Part shown: positions 55,336 through 59,092 of the stretch, one piece after another | Position numbering within the stretch: the first letter of the stretch is position 1 | How the letters are laid out: every line of letters starts with the position of its first letter | From: Peptoniphilus timonensis JC401 | Lineage (GTDB): Bacteria; Bacillota; Clostridia; Tissierellales; Peptoniphilaceae | NCBI RefSeq assembly: GCF_000312025.1 | Contig: NZ_HE978594.1 | Span: forward strand, 72,965-132,056 | DNA: 59,092 nt | Reading direction: 5' to 3' | Made by a program: the position numbers and the translations under genes | Notes under the pieces: model-generated | The model's input: the letters and a program-made list of their open reading frames with translations, nothing else | What the model was told of the DNA's origin: nothing | The model's database searches: none

Positions 55336-56305
55336 TTAATAATTCACCTAAATTTATTTTAAATATGTCCTCTGCAATATCAGTCATCTTTTTGCCTGGC
55401 AGATAAATAAATTTTTTGCCCTTCAATTTATCAAATCTATCTGACTCAAAAACTAGGGCATAGTTGTGGAGGAACTGACTGTCAAGACCCTTGTCTCTAA
55501 AAATTTTATTTACCCTATTGTCTCCGTACTTCCTATCTCCAATTATACTCAAATTTTTTTCCTTTAGAGAAGCCCTAATTTGATGTGTCCTTCCAGTTAT
55601 TAAATTTACAGAAAGAAGAGAATAGTCCTCATTTGATTTTAAGACTTTAAATTCTGTCAAAGATCTTTTCCCTTCCCTATCTGATGTCTTTTTCATGACA
55701 TTGTTGCCAGTTTTTTTAAGATTAATATCCACATCAAAATCAGCTTTTACAAAACCTGAAACAATAGTTACATAAAGTTTTTTTATCTCCCTATTTTTTA
55801 TAGCTTCATTTAAATCTTGCAGACTCTTTAAATTTTTTGCCCCAATTAAAATCCCAGAAGTATTTCTATCAAGCCTATTTACAAAGGCAGGTCTAAAAGA
55901 TTTTTCCAATCTTGGATTGTAATCGCCCTTACTAATTAAATAATCTACCATCCTATCAAGGGCATTGTCCTTGTAGCCGTGACTGTCATTGTGAGTTAAC
56001 ATGTTCACAGGCTTTTTCACAAGTATTATGTCCTCATCTTCATATAAAATATCTGGTTTTTTTGAATTCTTTGATTTTTTTATATCTTTCTTAAATTTAT
56101 TTATAGTATCTTCAGCCAAAAATAATTTTATCTCGTCGCCCTCACTAATTATGTCTTCTGGCTTTGCTTTTTTCCCATTTAAGACTATATTTTTCTTTCT
56201 CAAATTTTTATATATAAAGGAAAGTGGTGCTTTTTCAAAATAGATTTTTAAAAATCTATCTAATCTTCTTCCCTCATCATTTTTATTAACAATAATTTTT
56301 CGCAT
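55316..56305 (-). CDS. RluA-family pseudouridine synthase
   Basis: Modifies uridines in rRNA or tRNA. The start at 56305 (MRKIIVNKNDEGRRLDRFLK) after GGAGATATT; an in-frame extension of 49 residues upstream lacks support. S4 RNA-binding domain first (LDRFLKIYFEKAPLSFIYKNLRKKNIVLNG), then the catalytic domain with NRLDRNTSGILI (catalytic Asp), KLYVTIVSGF and RTHQIRASL. Specific target not predictable (RluC/D-like). Confidence 0.9.
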   Translation of the reverse strand: MRKIIVNKNDEGRRLDRFLKIYFEKAPLSFIYKNLRKKNIVLNGKKAKPEDIISEGDEIKLFLAEDTINKFKKDIKKSKNSKKPDILYEDEDIILVKKPVNMLTHNDSHGYKDNALDRMVDYLISKGDYNPRLEKSFRPAFVNRLDRNTSGILIGAKNLKSLQDLNEAIKNREIKKLYVTIVSGFVKADFDVDINLKKTGNNVMKKTSDREGKRSLTEFKVLKSNEDYSLLSVNLITGRTHQIRASLKEKNLSIIGDRKYGDNRVNKIFRDKGLDSQFLHNYALVFESDRFDKLKGKKFIYLPGKKMTDIAEDIFKINLGELLNEENNF

Positions 56306-56378
56306 AATATCTCCAAACTTTTCATTTTTTAACTTTGCTGATATAATTATATCAAAACAAGATGAAAAGAGGTTTATT

Positions 56379-57062
56379 TTGAATAACTTTAACAAAGGCA
56401 AACTCTTTTTTATTAAATTCGCACAAGTTTTGTTATCAATTTTATTTTTCATATTTTTAGTTTTTGTAATTAAGTGGAGAATGGATTCTCTATATTTAAA
56501 TTCTATATCAACTAAAGAAATAAATATTGGTCTAGTAGATGAACTAAAGAAAACTTATGGCGAAATTTTAGTTGCAACTGGCATAAAAGAAGAAAAAGCT
56601 GTTAAGCCTGTTGTCCTAATTGATGACGATAAAAAAGACGAAAATGAAAATGTAAATGAATTTACAGTTCCTGAAGGAACTGATGTAGATAGTCTTGGAG
56701 AACTTTTAATCTCTAAGGGACTAATAGCTGATATGGCAACTTACAAGGCCTTGGCCGATGATTTGCAAATCAAGGACAAGATTAATCCTGGTGCTTACAA
56801 ATTTGATAAGGACCTTACAGTAAAAGAAATACTTGCTGAAATAGCTGGCATTGAATTTAAAACTTACACTGTAAACATAGAAGAAGGAGCAAGTCCACAA
56901 GATCTTGCAAAAACCTTAAAAGAAAAAGGCGTTATTGAATCTGAAAATGCCTTCGTAAGTGCTTGCAATAACCTTGGAGTTAATGCATTTGCTCCAGGTG
57001 AACACAAAATAGAAATGCCATCAAAGGTGGCAAATATAATTGAATCACTTGCACAAAAATAA
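56379..57062 (+). CDS. MltG/YceG-like membrane-anchored protein lacking the catalytic domain
   Basis: 227 residues, TTG start after AAGAGG. A single membrane anchor (residues ~10-30), then a linker, then two similar LysM-like YceG subdomains: EFTVPEGTDVDSLGELLISKGLI and YTVNIEEGASPQDLAKTLKEKGVI. The lytic transglycosylase core of MltG is not present, so it probably binds but does not cut peptidoglycan. Unknown role; divergent from the rluA-type gene. Confidence 0.72.
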   Translation: MNNFNKGKLFFIKFAQVLLSILFFIFLVFVIKWRMDSLYLNSISTKEINIGLVDELKKTYGEILVATGIKEEKAVKPVVLIDDDKKDENENVNEFTVPEGTDVDSLGELLISKGLIADMATYKALADDLQIKDKINPGAYKFDKDLTVKEILAEIAGIEFKTYTVNIEEGASPQDLAKTLKEKGVIESENAFVSACNNLGVNAFAPGEHKIEMPSKVANIIESLAQK

Positions 57063-57088
57063 TCTGTAGGAAACTACAGATTTTTTTG
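57062..57088 (+). terminator. Intrinsic terminator
   Basis: Perfect ATCTGTAG-GAAA-CTACAGAT stem followed by seven T. Confidence 0.93.
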
Positions 57089-57101
57089 TATAAAATTAGG
57101 G

Positions 57102-57200
57102 TAAAAGCTCTGCTTTTATATTTCTCTATAAAGAAGTTTTCTTAAAAATATTACTTAAAAGCGTCAGCTTTTAAAATAGTTTTAAAGATGAAATCTTTTA
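57102..57200. repeat. Cluster of short inverted repeats
   Basis: Four short near-perfect palindromes in about 100 bases: TAAAAGC-TCT-GCTTTTA (57102-57118), AAGAA-GTT-TTCTT (57131-57143), TAAAAGC-GTCA-GCTTTTA (57156-57173) and AAAGAT-GAA-ATCTTT (57184-57198). No gene found in 57089-57282. Confidence 0.6.
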
Positions 57201-57282
57201 TTAAATTATAAAAGCGATTTCTTTTCCCCATGGCTATATGGAGAAATTTGTGATATATTTTAAAAAAAGATTGGAGGACGCT

Positions 57283-58367
57283 ATGCACAAAAATAGAATT
57301 AATAGACTAATAAAAAAAATGGAAGAAAATAATCTTTCCCACATGATAATAACTGATCCCTATGCAATTTTTTATCTTCTAGATAGGATGATTAGCTCAG
57401 GAGAAAGAGCTCTTGCCCTTTATATCCACAAGGATGGAGATTTAAAACTTCTTATAAATGAATTATTCCCTCAAGAAGAAATAGCTGGAGTTGACTTTAT
57501 CTGGTATAACGATGTTGAAGATGGCATTGAAAAACTCTCAAAATTTATAAAAGACGATGATTTAATTGGAATTGATAAATTTTGGTCCGCAAAATTCTTG
57601 CTTAGACTTCAAGAAATCTTCCCAGATAAAAAATATATAAATGGATCCACAATTGTAGATGGAGTTAGAAGAGTTAAAGACGAAGAAGAAAAAATTTAAT
57701 GCGTGAATCTTCTGCCATCAACGATAAAGTTATGGAAGAATTAATCCCATGGGTTGTAAAAGGTTTGAGTGAAAAAGAACTTTCACAAAAATTAAAAGAA
57801 ATTTACAAAGCTCACGGAGTTGAAGAAGTTTCCTTTGAACCAATAACTGCTTATGGAAAATCTGCCGCTGATCCCCACCATTCAACAGATAATAGCAAGG
57901 GAAAACTCGGCGACTGTGTTGTCCTAGATATTGGTGGAATGTATAAAAATTACGCATCTGATATGACTCGTACAGTTTTTATTGGCGAAGTATCAGACAG
58001 GGCGAGAGAAATTTATGAAATTGTAAAAGAAGCAAACCTTCGTGGAGTTGCTGCTGCAAAAGCTGGCAACAAGATGTCTGATGTAGATAAGGCAGCTCGA
58101 TCTTATATCGAAGAAAAAGGCTATGGAAAATATTTTACACACAGAACTGGTCACTCCATTGGACTTGAAACTCACGAAGAAGGCGATGTTTCTTCAGTCA
58201 ATGACAGCATAATAGAAGTGGGACAAATCTTTTCCATTGAACCTGGCATTTATTTATTAGACGAAGGAATTGGAGTTAGAATTGAAGATTTAGTTTTAAT
58301 AACAGAAGATGGGTGTGAAGTTTTAAATAGCGTTTCAAAGGATTTAAGGGTAGTTCCAATGAACTAA
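57283..58367 (+). CDS. M24 family metallopeptidase (Xaa-Pro aminopeptidase), frame-broken
   Basis: Removes an N-terminal residue before proline or is a related peptidase. Start ATG at 57283 (MHKNRINRLIKKMEENNLSH) after GGAGGACGCT. N-terminal creatinase-like domain, then the M24 metal site: VVLDIGGMYKNYASDMTRTVF (two Asp), THRTGHSIGLETHE (His), FSIEPGIYL (Glu) and GVRIEDLVLI (Glu). The frame breaks at A6 57688-57693; one more A gives DEEEKNLMRESSAINDK and a ~361-residue enzyme. Confidence 0.92.
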
Positions 58368-58474
58368 ATATGAAGTTATTTAACAAAAATTAACAACAAA
58401 AATAAATTTTTACAATAAAATAAGCTTAATATTTTATTAATTAAACTTTTCTATTTACATCTTCATATTTATTA

Positions 58475-58502
58475 TGAGCTTGGCAATAGTGCCCCAAGCT
58501 CG
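58475..58502. other. Isolated hairpin in decayed region
   Basis: GAGCTTGG / CCAAGCTC stem with a roughly ten-base loop, no T-run. The surrounding region 58368-58587 has no ORF that I can support. Confidence 0.4.
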
Positions 58503-58587
58503 TTGAAATCTAATAAAGAGATAATCTCAGACAATAACCCACGTAGCTGTATTTTTAAAAAGATTATTTTTTCTTTTTTCTGTAAGT

Positions 58588-58743
58588 TATGGGACTAGAG
58601 ATACAAATTTATTGGAATCATCACTAAATAGTTCTTTTCAGACTTTTGAAAATGAAGAGCTTTATACTGATGATTTAGATAAAAGAGTTGATATTTTTTA
58701 TTCGCTAATAAAAAATCGCTCTTTTGTTGATGGAAATATGTAA
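58588..58743 (+). pseudogene. Remnant of a Doc/Fic-type (death-on-curing) toxin gene
   Basis: One frame without a start gives YGTRDTNLLESSLNSSF then QTFENEELYTDDLDKRVDIF and YSLIKNRSFVDGNM, matching the Doc family pattern (LLESALxxPxQTF, SLIKNHPFVDGNKR), including the end of the HxFxDGNKR catalytic loop. The motif histidine is now Arg (KNRSF), and the frame ends at TAA right after DGNM. There is no intact antitoxin or N-terminal part nearby. A decayed relic. Confidence 0.7.
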
Positions 58744-58893
58744 ATAAAAAGTTTGTCCTCTATCTACTTTTAAAAGACAGTGCTTACAATAGGTTTGGAC
58801 AGATGAGATAATTATAGAAATCGGCTTAAAAGTCGACAGTAAAGTCTGTATAAAAAGAACTTAAAAATTTTATAGATAAGAGAGTAAAAAAAT

Positions 58894-58922
58894 AAAGCTA
58901 GCAGTTTTTGCTAGCCTTTTAT
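58894..58922. terminator. Hairpin terminator
   Basis: AAAGCTAGCA / TGCTAGCCTTT stem with A/T-runs on both sides; works best on the minus strand and may end transcripts leaving the IS-like element. Confidence 0.7.
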
Positions 58923-58980
58923 TTTGCCTTTTGTTTTTTATATCTTTAGAACAGACATATAAATAAAATATGTAAATCAT

Positions 58981-59003
58981 AACCACCGGCTAAGCCGGTG
59001 GTT
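58981..59003. repeat. Perfect hairpin at the putative IS200/IS605 right end
   Basis: AACCACCGGC (58981-58990), three-base loop, GCCGGTGGTT (58994-59003). It is followed inward by a second perfect hairpin GCCCC-TATAA-GGGGC (59010-59024). The GC-rich stems in otherwise AT-rich DNA are typical of subterminal hairpins of IS200/IS605 elements. Confidence 0.7.
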
Positions 59004-59013
59004 TGTTTTGCCC

Positions 59014-59091
59014 CTATAAGGGGCTGTTACCGGCAGCATTCCATGCTTTGAACTTTCTTTCTCGTGCACCAATTTTTACAGCTGGTGCTAA
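59014..59091 (-). mobile_element. Probable 3' end of a tnpB-type gene (partial)
   Basis: Open frame entering from the right edge: LAPAVKIGARERKFKAWNAA then GNSPL and TAG at 59014-59016. Too short to prove, but the position just inside two end hairpins matches the C-terminus of IS200/IS605 OrfB/TnpB proteins, whose guide (omega) RNA overlaps the end of the gene. The body of the gene lies beyond the window. Confidence 0.5.
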
Positions 59092-59092
59092 A

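Noticed and set aside
57102-57200. CRISPR array
   Set aside because: The units are short palindromes of different sequence and spacing, not identical repeats with unique spacers.
58368-58587. Coding region between the M24 peptidase and the Doc remnant
   Set aside because: No frame with a ribosome site or recognisable domain; short AT-rich frames only.
1-59092. tRNA, rRNA, tmRNA, RNase P or prophage genes
   Set aside because: I looked for the conserved elements on both strands and saw none; a covariance-model scan was not possible here.

Overview
The window is an AT-rich (about 30% GC by eye), gene-dense piece of a low-GC Gram-positive anaerobe. Gene content and order (dnaE-pfkA-pyk, whiA-ptsH, glmU-prs-pth-mfd-prsA, abundant NAD-linked glutamate dehydrogenase, GGAGG ribosome binding sites, TTGACA-17-TATAAT promoters) suggest a Tissierellia/Peptoniphilaceae relative (Finegoldia, Anaerococcus or Peptoniphilus type). 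This is inference from gene content; there is no rRNA in the window and I saw no tRNA.

Layout. 1-300: T-box leader (minus strand) for an aminoacyl-tRNA synthetase or amino-acid gene lying beyond the left edge. 314-4245 (minus): two paralogous exported beta-rich proteins, a small membrane protein, nadE, a YigZ/IMPACT protein and hflX. 4337-7408 (plus): a class A penicillin-binding protein whose transpeptidase motifs look dead, then a tiny arginine-rich protein. 7554-12321: macrodomain protein, NhaC antiporter with a TIM-barrel partner, a solitary HEPN plus PD-(D/E)XK nuclease fusion (defence candidate), DUF1294 and a lipoprotein. 12432-16928 (minus): 5-oxoprolinase operon pxpA-NRAMP-like-pxpB-pxpC-ycsI. 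17073-20036 (minus): TPP-riboswitch-controlled thiamine/precursor ABC transporter. 20091-26892: nitroreductase, ABC exporter, murJ, a repeat-bearing membrane-anchored protein, HD protein and CmpB-like membrane protein. 26962-34454 (minus): pyk, pfkA, dnaE, ptsH, whiA. 34657-42220 (minus): prsA, mfd, pth, prs, glmU. 42477-44164 (plus): a cysteine-codon leader peptide and terminator ahead of cysK-cysE, which looks like ribosome-mediated attenuation. 44235-48687: nfo (interrupted), an NRAMP-like transporter, a DapA-like aldolase and a divergent LacI regulator with palindromic operators between them. 48828-58367: gdh, YitT protein, CPBP protein, 5-formyl-THF cyclo-ligase, AddB-like nuclease, RluA synthase, MltG-like anchor protein and an M24 peptidase. 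58368-59092: decayed ground with a Doc/Fic toxin remnant and what looks like the right end of an IS200/IS605-type tnpB element with its omega-RNA hairpins.

Sequence quality. At least ten genes, including the essential dnaE, pyk, prs and probably mfd and the PBP, are broken by single-base indels, nearly all in A/T homopolymers and in both directions. I read this mainly as base-calling error rather than biology, so broken genes are annotated across their full inferred span.

The strongest new-biology candidates are the Cys-Cys-Cys leader attenuator before cysK (42477-42693), the HEPN-nuclease fusion (10581-11489) and the PBP with degenerate transpeptidase motifs (4337-7196).
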